Below, piece by piece: positions 8,586 through 17,127 of a DNA stretch of 64,000 nucleotides. The notes under the pieces are model-generated. The model searched no databases. It saw only the letters and a program-made list of their open reading frames with translations, and was not told the origin of the DNA. Location of the stretch: the NCBI GenBank assembly GCA_023424015.1, contig JAFAEM010000030.1:3558-67557 (forward strand). Reading direction: 5' to 3'. This stretch comes from Bacteroidota bacterium (lineage in GTDB: Bacteria; Bacteroidota; Bacteroidia; Chitinophagales; Chitinophagaceae). Made by a program: the position numbers and the translations under genes. How positions within the stretch are numbered: the first letter of the stretch is position 1; every line of letters begins with the position of its first letter.

Positions 8586-9881
8586 ATGAAGTACTTTAGC
8601 ACGAATAAGCAATCACCGGTGGTGGATTTCAGGGAGGCGGCGATCAATGGGCTGGCGCCGGATAAGGGTTTGTATTTTCCAGAGAGGATACCGGTGTTAG
8701 AGAAGGAACTGGTTGACGGAATTGAAAAGCTTTCAAATGAGGAGATCGCTTATAGGGTGATAAAGCCTTTTATCGGTGATGGTATACCGGATGAAAAACT
8801 TTACCAGATTGTTTCGGAGACGATTGAATTTCCTATACCCCTTGTTGAAGTAAATGCTTCTATATTTGCTCTTGAGCTATTTCATGGACCAACTCTTGCA
8901 TTCAAAGATATCGGTGCCAGGTTTATGAGTCGTTGCCTGGGTTATTTTCTAAAAGACAATACAAAAAAAGTAACAGTACTGGTTGCTACATCCGGCGATA
9001 CAGGCGGCGCCGTTGCGCATGGATTTTATGATGTGGAAGGTATTGATGTGGTAATATTATATCCATCCGGGAAGGTGAGCCCGGTCCAGGAAAAACAACT
9101 TACCACACTCGGTAGAAATATACACGCGCTGGAAGTTGACGGCACTTTCGACGATTGCCAGCAGATGGTGAAACAGGCTTTCGCGGATCCTACATTAAAT
9201 AAAAAATTATTTCTAACCTCTGCCAATTCGATCAATATAGCGAGATGGCTGCCACAACAGTTTTACTATTTTTTCGCCTATAAGCAATGGGCGGATAAAA
9301 CACAACTACCGGTGGTTTGTGTTCCGAGTGGCAACTTTGGAAATATCTGCGCAGGTCTGCTTGCGAACAAATCAGGTCTGCCAGTAGATCATTTTATTGC
9401 GGCCTGTAATATAAACGATGTGGTTGGTGATTACCTGGAACTGGGCGTGCTACAACCCAAACCAGCGCAGCCCACACTTTCCAACGCGATGGACGTAGGT
9501 AACCCCAGCAATTTTGTAAGAATACTCGAGATATTTCAACACCAGTTTTCAAACCTGAAGGATAAGCTGTCATCATTTTGCATTACAGATGACGAAACCA
9601 TACAAACCATAGAGCGCGTTTACAAGGAGCATCAATATTTGCTTGATCCGCATGGGGCTGTTGGATTTTTATCACTGGAAAGATATTTGGATAATTATCC
9701 TGGCAAAAAGGGGATTTTTCTGGAAACCGCGCACCCTGTCAAATTTCCGGATGCGGTTGAACAAGCCACAGGGGAGGAAGTTCCGATACCCGCATCGCTC
9801 GGTACCATCCTGAATGCTGATAAAACCAGTACAAAAACGAAAAACGAATACCCAGCACTCCGCGACTACCTGCTGAGATAG
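8586..9881 (+). CDS. thrC: Threonine synthase
   Basis: A 431-residue PLP enzyme converting O-phosphohomoserine to threonine. The N-terminal thr-synthase domain begins MKYFSTNKQSPVVDFREA. The PLP lysine is Lys107 in GPTLAFKDIGARF, followed by VLVATSGDTGGAVAHGF for phosphate and cofactor binding. GNPSNFVRILE and HPVKFPDAVEQ are further family motifs. It is the last gene of the operon, directly after the cytosine-free spacer. Length is typical of the shorter bacterial form. Confidence 0.97.
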   Translation: MKYFSTNKQSPVVDFREAAINGLAPDKGLYFPERIPVLEKELVDGIEKLSNEEIAYRVIKPFIGDGIPDEKLYQIVSETIEFPIPLVEVNASIFALELFHGPTLAFKDIGARFMSRCLGYFLKDNTKKVTVLVATSGDTGGAVAHGFYDVEGIDVVILYPSGKVSPVQEKQLTTLGRNIHALEVDGTFDDCQQMVKQAFADPTLNKKLFLTSANSINIARWLPQQFYYFFAYKQWADKTQLPVVCVPSGNFGNICAGLLANKSGLPVDHFIAACNINDVVGDYLELGVLQPKPAQPTLSNAMDVGNPSNFVRILEIFQHQFSNLKDKLSSFCITDDETIQTIERVYKEHQYLLDPHGAVGFLSLERYLDNYPGKKGIFLETAHPVKFPDAVEQATGEEVPIPASLGTILNADKTSTKTKNEYPALRDYLLR

Positions 9882-9973
9882 CATAAAATCAGTATGTTAA
9901 TTGTTCTGGGTTGGCGAAGATTTATCAATAATTTAAACGGGTTCCCGGCGTTTTACTCTTTACTATCCTGTTA

Positions 9974-9981
9974 TATCTTTG
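9974..9981 (+). promoter_or_regulatory. Bacteroidota-type -7 box
   Basis: TATCTTTG matches the TAnnTTTG consensus of primary-sigma promoters in Bacteroidota, 16 bp before the ATG at 9998. A clear -33 TTTG is not seen, only a T-rich stretch near 9950. Confidence 0.5.
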
Positions 9982-9997
9982 CAGCAAGAACTTGCCT

Positions 9998-10561
9998 ATG
10001 CATACCATAGAACCATTTTACAATTGGAGGCATATTTATGTGAGCGAGGAGGATCAGCTTTCACCGTTCTATGGCCGCCAGTATTCCGAGTTTGAATTCA
10101 CACAAACCGTATACAATTATTTTATCCATCCGCAATGGGATGATTTTGGGAGTCGCACGCTATATGTAAAAGTGCTTATGGCCGATCGGGATGAGAAGTA
10201 TGCCATCATTGAGATGATCGGCGAATGGAATGACGCGATCGAGAATGACATCATGGAACTAAAAAGGGAAGTGCTTGAGAAATTCATGTATGAAGGTATC
10301 AGTAAGTTTATATTGATCGCAGAAAATGTACTTAATTTTCACAGTGGCGGCACAGAATATTATGAAGAACTCTTTGATGAATTGATGGACGAAAACGGTT
10401 GGGTAGTATGCCTGGGGATGCCATCGCAAACCCAGTACGATTTCAAACGCGCCCATCTAAACCGCTATATCGAGTTGATGGAAATTGAGAACTGGCGAAT
10501 TTATAAGCCATATCACCTTTTTAAAAAGATCGATTCGGAGATTTCCGCAAGACTTACCTAA
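9998..10561 (+). CDS. Conserved hypothetical protein
   Basis: About 187 residues, with no signal peptide or membrane segment. It is acidic and rich in aromatics, opening HTIEPFYNWRHIYVSEEDQLSPFYG. A glycine-rich turn NFHSGGTEYYEELFDELMDENGW lies near residue 115. The alternating strand/helix pattern suggests a compact alpha/beta cytoplasmic protein. I do not recognise the family. It has its own -7 box and stands alone between the thr and sdh operons. The ATG at 9998 is preferred to a TTG two codons earlier. Confidence 0.75.
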   Translation: MHTIEPFYNWRHIYVSEEDQLSPFYGRQYSEFEFTQTVYNYFIHPQWDDFGSRTLYVKVLMADRDEKYAIIEMIGEWNDAIENDIMELKREVLEKFMYEGISKFILIAENVLNFHSGGTEYYEELFDELMDENGWVVCLGMPSQTQYDFKRAHLNRYIELMEIENWRIYKPYHLFKKIDSEISARLT

Positions 10562-10608
10562 TCGGCTTCTACGTACTTTCACATTGGATCGGTATGCACG
10601 TGCCATTT

Positions 10609-10622
10609 TCATTTCGAAATGA
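10609..10622. promoter_or_regulatory. 14-bp perfect palindrome upstream of sdh
   Basis: TCATTTCGAAATGA is perfectly self-complementary and lies about 18-30 bp upstream of the candidate sdh promoter. GCACGTGC at 10596-10603 is a second, shorter palindrome beside it. Both are candidate regulator-binding sites. No regulator is assigned. Confidence 0.35.
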
Positions 10623-10639
10623 TTTCCAAACCTAAATTT

Positions 10640-10673
10640 TTTGTCATAGTTTGGTCATTGCACGTTATTTTTG
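10640..10673 (+). promoter_or_regulatory. Candidate promoter of the sdh operon
   Basis: TTTG (10640-10643) and TATTTTTG (10666-10673) match the Bacteroidota -33 and TAnnTTTG boxes with 22 bp between them, slightly long. The sdhC ATG follows 25 bp later. Confidence 0.5.
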
Positions 10674-10698
10674 CGCAAATTGAACTAAAAGATTAAGG

Positions 10699-11379
10699 AT
10701 GAAATGGTCTGAATTCCTGACCTCAGCGGTAGGCAAGAAACTGGTAATGGGCCTGACAGGGTTGTCGCTTATAGCATTTCTGGTTGTCCACGTTGGGGTA
10801 AATGCCTGTATCTGGGCAAACGATGGTGGTGTCATGTTTAATAAAGCCGCCCACTACATGGGTGCCACCGTTGTGATTCGAATTATGGAAGTGGGACTTT
10901 TCGTCGGTATTTTTCTACATATTATACAGGGTTACGTACTCACAGCACAGAATAACGCGAAAAGAAAACAGGGATACGCAGTTCCCATGGGTAACCGCGG
11001 CAGCAAATGGTATAGCCGCAGCATGGGTCTGTTGGGAACGGTTTTATTGCTCTTTTTTATCCTGCACTGGTGGCATTTTTGGATACCTTCTCGTTTTACC
11101 GGCGTTGTACAAACTTCTATTGCCGGTAAAGAAATGCATGATATGTATACACTCATGAAATTGACTTTTTCAGAGCTGTGGGTTGTGATCGTTTATGTGA
11201 TTGCCTGTATTTCTTTGTTCTGGCATTTGCTGCATGGATTTCAGAGTTCGTTCCGTACTATGGGGCTTGCCAACAGCAGGCATATCGATATAGTAAAGTC
11301 ACTTGGGTTTGGTTTCTCGCTGCTGGTATCACTGGCTTTCGCCATGATGCCGGTAAGTATGTATTTGGGATGGGTGTAG
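10699..11379 (+). CDS. sdhC: Succinate dehydrogenase cytochrome b subunit
   Basis: A 226-residue membrane anchor of the b558/fumarate-reductase-C type, with five hydrophobic helices. It starts MKWSEFLTSAVGKKLVMGLTGLSLIAFLVVH. Candidate haem histidines lie in VVHVGVN, FLHIIQGY, LHWWHFW and FWHLLHGFQS. It carries electrons from the SdhAB arm to menaquinone. It heads sdhC-sdhA-sdhB, with a 65-bp gap before sdhA. Confidence 0.95.
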   Translation: MKWSEFLTSAVGKKLVMGLTGLSLIAFLVVHVGVNACIWANDGGVMFNKAAHYMGATVVIRIMEVGLFVGIFLHIIQGYVLTAQNNAKRKQGYAVPMGNRGSKWYSRSMGLLGTVLLLFFILHWWHFWIPSRFTGVVQTSIAGKEMHDMYTLMKLTFSELWVVIVYVIACISLFWHLLHGFQSSFRTMGLANSRHIDIVKSLGFGFSLLVSLAFAMMPVSMYLGWV

Positions 11380-11444
11380 TTGCGGGAGGTGAAGCGTTCG
11401 CAGATTGCGGGGAAATGGATATAAAATAATTCTAAAAAGGTTAT

Positions 11445-13421
11445 ATGCTCGATTCAAAAATTCCGTCTGGGTCATTAGAGCAGAAGTGGACGGATTATAA
11501 GGGACATTGTAAACTGGTAAATCCGGCTAATAAGCGCAAGCTCGAGATCATCGTGATCGGTACGGGACTAGCAGGTGCTTCGGCGGCAGCTTCACTTGGT
11601 GAACTGGGATACCAGGTAAAGGCATTTTGTTTCCAGGATTCACCCCGACGGGCACATAGTATTGCTGCGCAGGGTGGTATCAACGCCGCGAAGAACTATC
11701 AAAATGACGGCGACTCCGTTTTTCGTTTGTTTTATGACACTATTAAAGGTGGCGACTATCGTGCACGGGAAGCTAATGTGCATCGCCTGGCCGAGGTAAG
11801 TGTCAATATCATCGACCAATGCGTGGCACAGGGGGTTCCTTTCGCGAGAGAATATGGCGGGTTGCTTAATAACCGCTCTTTTGGTGGCACTCAGGTAAAA
11901 AGAACTTTCTACGCAGCTGGTCAAACCGGTCAGCAATTACTTATAGGGGCTTACCAGGCCCTGGAAAGACAGGTGGCACTGGGTAATGTGAAGATGTACA
12001 ATCGTCATGAGATGCTGGACATCGTAATGATAGATGGAAAAGCAAGAGGTATTATTGCACGCAACCTGGTAACAGGGGAACTGGAGAGACATTTTGGTCA
12101 TGCAACCCTGCTTTGCAGCGGTGGTTATGGTAACGTGTTTTATCTAAGCACAAATGCCATGGGTAGCAACGTTACAGCGGCATGGAAGGCACATAAACGT
12201 GGTGCATTTTTCGGCAACCCCTGTTTTACACAAATACACCCCACGTGCATACCGGTTACAGGTGATCACCAGAGCAAGCTGACGCTGATGTCAGAATCAC
12301 TTCGCAATGATGGCCGGATCTGGGTACCCCAAAAAAAGGGTGATACCCGAAAGGCAAATGATATACCCGAAGAGGAGAGAGATTATTACCTCGAAAGAAG
12401 GTATCCCGCTTTTGGAAACCTGGTACCACGTGACGTAGCATCCAGGGCAGCCAAGGAAAGATGCGATGCCGGCTATGGCGTAGGCACAACCGGTCAGGCT
12501 GTTTACCTTGACTTCAAATACAATCTCATCAACAAATACGGCCGGACAGAAGCCAATAAACTGGGTATTGAAAATCCCGATATTGAAACGCTCACTCGTC
12601 TTGGCAAGGAAGTGGTAAAAGAAGAATATGGTAATCTTTTCGATATGTATGAAAAGATCACAGGGGAAAATCCATATGAAGTGCCGATGAGAATTTATCC
12701 TGCTGTTCACTACACCATGGGTGGACTTTGGGTGGATTATGAATTGCAAACGTCAGTGCCCGGTCTCTATGCATTGGGGGAAGCCAACTTCAGTGACCAT
12801 GGTGCGAATCGCCTTGGTGCATCAGCTTTGATGCAGGGACTTGCCGATGGTTATTTTGTGATACCCTACACCATAGGTAATTATCTGGCTGATGAAATTG
12901 CCGTTAAACCGATTCCGACCACGCATCCTGCATTTGAGGAAGCAGAAAAAGCTGTAAGTGACCGGATCAACCACCTGATGAATATCAAGGGTACCCAATC
13001 TGTTGAGAGCATGCATAAGCGTTTGGGTAAGATCATGTGGGAAAAATGCGGAATGGCACGTAATGCCAATGGCCTGGAGCAAGCGATCACCGAGATCAGG
13101 CAACTTAGAAAAGAATTCTGGTCAGACCTGCGCATACCAGGTGAAATAAAAGAAATGAATCCCGAACTCGACAAGGCCAATCGTGTTGCCGATTTCATTG
13201 AGCTGGGTGAATTGATGTGTATTGATGCGCTTCATCGCAACGAAAGTTGTGGCGGTCACTTCCGTGAAGAAAGTCAAACGGAAGAGGGCGAAGCAAAACG
13301 TGATGATGCAAACTACTCTTATGTAGCTGCCTGGGAATACAAAGGAGAAAATCAATGGCAGCTGAATAAAGAAGAACTTGACTTTGAAGTGGCGAAGCCG
13401 ACGCAGAGAAGCTATAAATAA
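11445..13421 (+). CDS. sdhA: Succinate dehydrogenase / fumarate reductase flavoprotein subunit
   Basis: A 658-residue flavoprotein oxidising succinate to fumarate. The dinucleotide fold VIGTGLAGASAAASLGELGY lies near residues 37-56. The covalent-FAD histidine is His71 in RAHSIAAQGGINA. Substrate-site motifs HPTCIPVTG and SESLRNDGRI follow, then GLYALGEANFSDHGANRLG and the C-terminal helical domain. Length and motifs fit the B-type enzyme of Bacteroidota. The sdhA-sdhB junction is interrupted by a four-helix-bundle gene. Confidence 0.97.
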   Translation: MLDSKIPSGSLEQKWTDYKGHCKLVNPANKRKLEIIVIGTGLAGASAAASLGELGYQVKAFCFQDSPRRAHSIAAQGGINAAKNYQNDGDSVFRLFYDTIKGGDYRAREANVHRLAEVSVNIIDQCVAQGVPFAREYGGLLNNRSFGGTQVKRTFYAAGQTGQQLLIGAYQALERQVALGNVKMYNRHEMLDIVMIDGKARGIIARNLVTGELERHFGHATLLCSGGYGNVFYLSTNAMGSNVTAAWKAHKRGAFFGNPCFTQIHPTCIPVTGDHQSKLTLMSESLRNDGRIWVPQKKGDTRKANDIPEEERDYYLERRYPAFGNLVPRDVASRAAKERCDAGYGVGTTGQAVYLDFKYNLINKYGRTEANKLGIENPDIETLTRLGKEVVKEEYGNLFDMYEKITGENPYEVPMRIYPAVHYTMGGLWVDYELQTSVPGLYALGEANFSDHGANRLGASALMQGLADGYFVIPYTIGNYLADEIAVKPIPTTHPAFEEAEKAVSDRINHLMNIKGTQSVESMHKRLGKIMWEKCGMARNANGLEQAITEIRQLRKEFWSDLRIPGEIKEMNPELDKANRVADFIELGELMCIDALHRNESCGGHFREESQTEEGEAKRDDANYSYVAAWEYKGENQWQLNKEELDFEVAKPTQRSYK

Positions 13422-13423
13422 CA

Positions 13424-13445
13424 AATGTGGAAATGTGAGAATGAG
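13424..13445 (+). repeat. Left inverted repeat flanking the four-helix-bundle gene
   Basis: A 22-bp sequence containing ATGTGGAAATGTGAGAAT starts 2 bp after the sdhA stop. Its inverted counterpart, 19 of 22 identical, is at 13955-13976. The 18-mer also occurs exactly in the thrB-thrC spacer at 8424. A further degenerate unit (GAATGTGAAAATGAGG) follows. Confidence 0.7.
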
Positions 13446-13530
13446 GGAATGTGAAAATGAGGTGAACGATGCGATGTGAATGAGATGGATTTTTATTTAA
13501 AATAAACTTTTAACCATCAAATTCACAATC

Positions 13531-13884
13531 ATGGAGTCAGGGAATCTTATCGTAGACAAGACATTAGATTTTGCTATCGAAATAGTCAAGTTCTGTGAGT
13601 TGTTAGAAGAAAAAAGAAAGTTTGTTATTGGGAATCAGTTGTTGCGATGTGGTACTTCCATTGGAGCCAGTGTGAACGAAGCGCAACATGCCGAAAGCAA
13701 AGCAGATTTCATTCATAAAATGAAAATTGCAATAAAGGAGGCAAACGAAACACGTTATTGGTTGCTACTTTGCGAAAGGAGCGGTTATTGTCAGGTTGAG
13801 AGTTCTTTATTATCCAAAACAGACGAGATAATTCGAATTATTTCGAAAATTATTATCTCAAGTAAAGGAAGTTTAGCCGAATGA
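13531..13884 (+). CDS. Four-helix-bundle protein (23S rRNA intervening-sequence type)
   Basis: A 117-residue, all-helical protein. LVDKTLDFAIEIVKFCELL, FVIGNQLLRCGTSIGASVNEA, KADFIHKMKIAIKEANETRYWL and the C-terminal helix match the four-helix-bundle family first found as ORFs in 23S rRNA intervening sequences. The biochemical role is unknown. Here it splits sdhA from sdhB and is bounded by inverted copies of a genomic repeat, which suggests insertion as a unit. Orientation is that of the operon, so sdhB transcription may continue through it. Confidence 0.88.
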   Translation: MESGNLIVDKTLDFAIEIVKFCELLEEKRKFVIGNQLLRCGTSIGASVNEAQHAESKADFIHKMKIAIKEANETRYWLLLCERSGYCQVESSLLSKTDEIIRIISKIIISSKGSLAE

Positions 13885-13945
13885 TTCAGTTGGGATGGTT
13901 ATCCGTTTCACTAATCATTGCAATAGCTTAAAGTAATTATTATAG

Positions 13946-13977
13946 AAATGTGGAATCATTTTCATATTTCCACATTT
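13946..13977. repeat. Right inverted repeat and hairpin before sdhB
   Basis: AAATGTGGAA (13946-13955) can pair with TTCCACATTT (13968-13977), giving a 10-bp stem. The right arm region 13955-13976 is also the inverted counterpart of the repeat at 13424-13445. The hairpin ends 21 bp before the first sdhB ATG and could affect read-through or initiation. Confidence 0.65.
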
Positions 13978-13998
13978 TTCACATTATCTCATTAGTCT

Positions 13999-14766
13999 AT
14001 GGAACATTACTTAATGAATCTTAAGTTGAAAGTCTGGAGGCAGAAGAATGCAACAAGTCCGGGTAGGTTTGAGCTGTTTGAGGTGACGGGTATTTCTTCG
14101 GAAATGTCATTCCTGGAAATGTTTGATGTGTTGAACGAAAAACTGATTAGTGAGGGCAAGGACCCCATTGCTTTCGATCATGATTGCCGTGAAGGTATTT
14201 GTGGCGCCTGCTCGATGTATATTAATGGCCGTCCACACGGCCCCTGGCATGCCAATACTACCTGTCAGCTGCACATGAGAGCTTATAAAGATGGTGATAC
14301 GATCACGGTAGAACCCTGGCGAGCCAATGCTTTCCCTGTTATCAAAGACCTGATGGTGAACCGCGACGCATTCGACCGGATCATACAGGCCGGTGGCTAT
14401 ATTTCTGTCAACACAGGTAATGCAGTCGATGCCAATGCCGTGCCTGTTGAAAAAGGTAAAGCCGATGCCGCTTTTGGCGCGGCAGCCTGTATCGGATGCG
14501 GTGCCTGCGTGGCTGCATGCAAAAATTCATCGGCATTATTGTTTGTATCCGCAAAAGTCAATCACCTGGCACTACTTCCGCAGGGCGATCCGGAAAGAAA
14601 GAAACGTGTTTTGAGCATGGTGGCACAAATGGATAAAGAGGGCTTTGGTTCCTGCACCAATACCGGTGCCTGTGAAGCCGTTTGTCCAAAGGAGATCTCT
14701 ATTACCAATATTGCACGTCTGAACGCAGAGTACATGCGGGCAGCAGCAACTGCTGATAAATTATAA
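13999..14766 (+). CDS. sdhB: Succinate dehydrogenase / fumarate reductase iron-sulfur subunit
   Basis: A 255-residue protein passing electrons from SdhA to the membrane. Cysteines for the [2Fe-2S] cluster lie in CREGICGACSMYING plus the following TTCQLH. The [4Fe-4S]/[3Fe-4S] part has CIGCGACVAACK, then SCTNTGACEAVCPKE. The first ATG (13999) gives an MEHYL extension. Similarity of the rest begins at MNLKLKVWRQKN, so ATG 14014 is an equally good start. Confidence 0.96.
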   Translation: MEHYLMNLKLKVWRQKNATSPGRFELFEVTGISSEMSFLEMFDVLNEKLISEGKDPIAFDHDCREGICGACSMYINGRPHGPWHANTTCQLHMRAYKDGDTITVEPWRANAFPVIKDLMVNRDAFDRIIQAGGYISVNTGNAVDANAVPVEKGKADAAFGAAACIGCGACVAACKNSSALLFVSAKVNHLALLPQGDPERKKRVLSMVAQMDKEGFGSCTNTGACEAVCPKEISITNIARLNAEYMRAAATADKL

Positions 14767-14797
14767 GGACACGACAGGGCTGGTATTTACGATTATT

Positions 14798-14866
14798 ATG
14801 ACCTTAATTCTTTGGGGCATTGTTTACCTGAGTTTTGGATTCGGGACTGCCATTCATTTGGTTTAG
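14798..14866 (+). CDS. Candidate 22-residue single-span membrane peptide
   Basis: ATG at 14798 opens a 22-codon frame ending TAG at 14866, 31 bp after sdhB. The product, beginning MTLILWGIVYLSFGFG, is almost wholly hydrophobic and could span the membrane once. It may be a small accessory peptide of the sdh operon, like CydX beside cytochrome bd, or a chance frame or relic. No ribosome-binding site is seen and the open frame extends upstream without an ATG or GTG. The rest of 14767-14942 shows nothing else. Confidence 0.3.
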   Translation: MTLILWGIVYLSFGFGTAIHLV

Positions 14867-14942
14867 GCAGCTGTTATAACCTGAAGATACTCGTTCCAAA
14901 TTCCTCAAGTTCCGTATATTCAATTCATAAAACATCTCCTCC

Positions 14943-17105
14943 ATGAGCTTACGGAATATCCTGTTGATAGGGGTAGTAGCCCTGTGTTCCTGCCAAAACG
15001 AATCAACCATGGCGATAAATAGTTTTACATGGCCCCAGGGTGTGGCCGCTCCGATTGCAGATAAAAAAGCTACGGAACTGGTGGCACACGGCGATACCCG
15101 TGTGGACAATTACTATTGGATGAATGATTTTTTCAAGAAAGGTCCGGACAGCGCACGGGTTGTAGCCTATCTCGAAGCAGAAAATGCTTACCTCGATACC
15201 ATGTTATCGGGTGTCAGGGATTTACGGGAGAAGTTATTTACAGAGTTAAAAGCAAGAATAAAAGAAAGAGACGAGTCGGCTCCATACAAAGACAACGGTT
15301 ACTGGTATTATCGCCGCTTTGAGGAGGGGAAGCAGTATCCCATCTATTGCAGGAGAAAGGAAAGCCTTACTGCTGCAGAGGAGATCATTCATGATGCTAA
15401 TGCCGCAGCACAGGGGAAAGATTATTACCAGGCCAGCGCCATAGCCGTTAGTGATAATAATAAATTCATAGCTATTGGTGAAGATGATGTAAGCAGGAGG
15501 TTGTATAAGTTGCGCTTTAAAAACCTGGAAACAGGCAAATATTTTCCTGAAACGATCGTCAATACACAGGGAGGTTCTTATGCCTGGGCGGCAGATAACA
15601 AGACTGTTTTTTACATCAGCAAAAACCCGGTAAACCTGCTTGGCTACCAGGTGTGGAGGCATGAACTGGGTACAGACACATCAAAGGATGTGATGATTTA
15701 TGAAGAGAAGGATAACCGGCATTATATCAATGTGAGGAGAAGTAAATCAGACCGATTTATTTTCATCAATTCAGGCATCAGCCAGCAGCAAAGCGAGCAT
15801 CGTTTCCTGGATGCCTCAAATCCAAGAGGCAACTTCACCGTTTTTCAACCGCGTACCATGGGCCTGGTATATGACATCGAACATTTTGAAGATAAATTTT
15901 ACATCCGAACCAACCTGGACGCTCCGAATTTCCGACTGATGGAGACGCCGCTTGGCCAAACCTCACGGGAAAACTGGAAAGACCTGATAGCGCATCGACC
16001 TGCGGTTTTACTGGCTTCCTTTACTTTATTCCAAGATCATCTTGTGCTGACGGAAAGAAAGGAAGGCCTGGTGCAATTGAGGATCATTAACCAAAAGAAT
16101 AAATCAGAACATTATATAGAATTTGATGAAACGGCTTACGACGCGGATGTGGATATCAACCCGGATTTCAATACTGGCGTTTTGCGTTTTAGTTATGAAT
16201 CGATGATTACACCTGCTTCGATTTATGATTACGATATGGACTCGAAGGAAAGGGTGTTAGTAAAGCAACAGGAAATCCTGGGTGGCTTTAAGAAAGAAGA
16301 ATACGCTACAGAACGCATGTTCGCAACAGCCCGGGATGGTGTGAAGGTGCCCATTTCACTTGTATATAAAAAAGGCGTTGAGAAGGATGGATCAAATCCA
16401 CTCTTACTGTACGCTTATGGTTCATATGGGTACAGTACCGATGCTTCTTTTAGAAGAGATATCCTCAGCCTGCTGAACCGCGGATTTATTTTTGCCATTG
16501 CGCATGTACGCGGCGGCCAGGAAATGGGACGGCAATGGTACGAGGATGGTAAGATGTTCAAAAAGAAGAACACGTTTACAGATTTCATTGATTGTGCTGA
16601 ATACCTGTTAAAAGAAAACTATACATCGAAGGGTCATTTATATGCCATGGGTGGTAGTGCAGGTGGCTTGCTAATGGGTGCTGTGGTGAATATGGCACCT
16701 GAACTCTGGAATGGTGTGGTTGCACAGGTTCCTTTTGTGGATGTAGTTACCACGATGAGCGATCCAGATATCCCCCTCACTACCGGTGAGTATTTAGAAT
16801 GGGGCAACCCGGCCAACAAAGAGGAATATTTCTATATGAAGTCATATTCACCGATCGACAATGTAGAAAAGAAGGCCTATCCCAACATGCTGGTGACTAC
16901 CGGGCTTCATGATAGCCAGGTGCAATATTTCGAGCCGGCGAAATGGGTGGCTAAGTTGAGGGAGTATAAGACTGACAATAACCAATTATTATTTTATACC
17001 AATATGGCTGCAGGGCATGGTGGTGCGTCGGGCAGGTTTGACTATTTAAAAGATGTTGCCCTGCAATACAGTTTTCTCCTGGCCCTCGAGGGTATTAACG
17101 AATAA
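14943..17105 (+). CDS. S9 family peptidase (oligopeptidase B / prolyl oligopeptidase type)
   Basis: A 720-residue serine peptidase. The N-terminus MSLRNILLIGVVALCSCQN looks like a lipoprotein signal with the modified Cys near residue 18, so the enzyme is probably periplasmic. A seven-bladed propeller occupies roughly residues 75-440, followed by the alpha/beta-hydrolase domain. The triad is readable: Ser572 in GGSAGG, Asp657 in LHDSQV and His692 in AGHGG. GRQWYEDGK and the conserved C-terminal half favour oligopeptidase-B-like enzymes. It is separate from sdh. Confidence 0.93.
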   Translation: MSLRNILLIGVVALCSCQNESTMAINSFTWPQGVAAPIADKKATELVAHGDTRVDNYYWMNDFFKKGPDSARVVAYLEAENAYLDTMLSGVRDLREKLFTELKARIKERDESAPYKDNGYWYYRRFEEGKQYPIYCRRKESLTAAEEIIHDANAAAQGKDYYQASAIAVSDNNKFIAIGEDDVSRRLYKLRFKNLETGKYFPETIVNTQGGSYAWAADNKTVFYISKNPVNLLGYQVWRHELGTDTSKDVMIYEEKDNRHYINVRRSKSDRFIFINSGISQQQSEHRFLDASNPRGNFTVFQPRTMGLVYDIEHFEDKFYIRTNLDAPNFRLMETPLGQTSRENWKDLIAHRPAVLLASFTLFQDHLVLTERKEGLVQLRIINQKNKSEHYIEFDETAYDADVDINPDFNTGVLRFSYESMITPASIYDYDMDSKERVLVKQQEILGGFKKEEYATERMFATARDGVKVPISLVYKKGVEKDGSNPLLLYAYGSYGYSTDASFRRDILSLLNRGFIFAIAHVRGGQEMGRQWYEDGKMFKKKNTFTDFIDCAEYLLKENYTSKGHLYAMGGSAGGLLMGAVVNMAPELWNGVVAQVPFVDVVTTMSDPDIPLTTGEYLEWGNPANKEEYFYMKSYSPIDNVEKKAYPNMLVTTGLHDSQVQYFEPAKWVAKLREYKTDNNQLLFYTNMAAGHGGASGRFDYLKDVALQYSFLLALEGINE

Positions 17106-17127
17106 TACCGGGAGATTAAAGTTGTTA

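Noticed and set aside
8331..8647. Antisense His/Phe-rich reading frames over the thrB-thrC spacer
   Set aside because: They are translations of the cytosine-free repeat on the other strand, with no promoter or family pattern. The same holds for 7275-7589.
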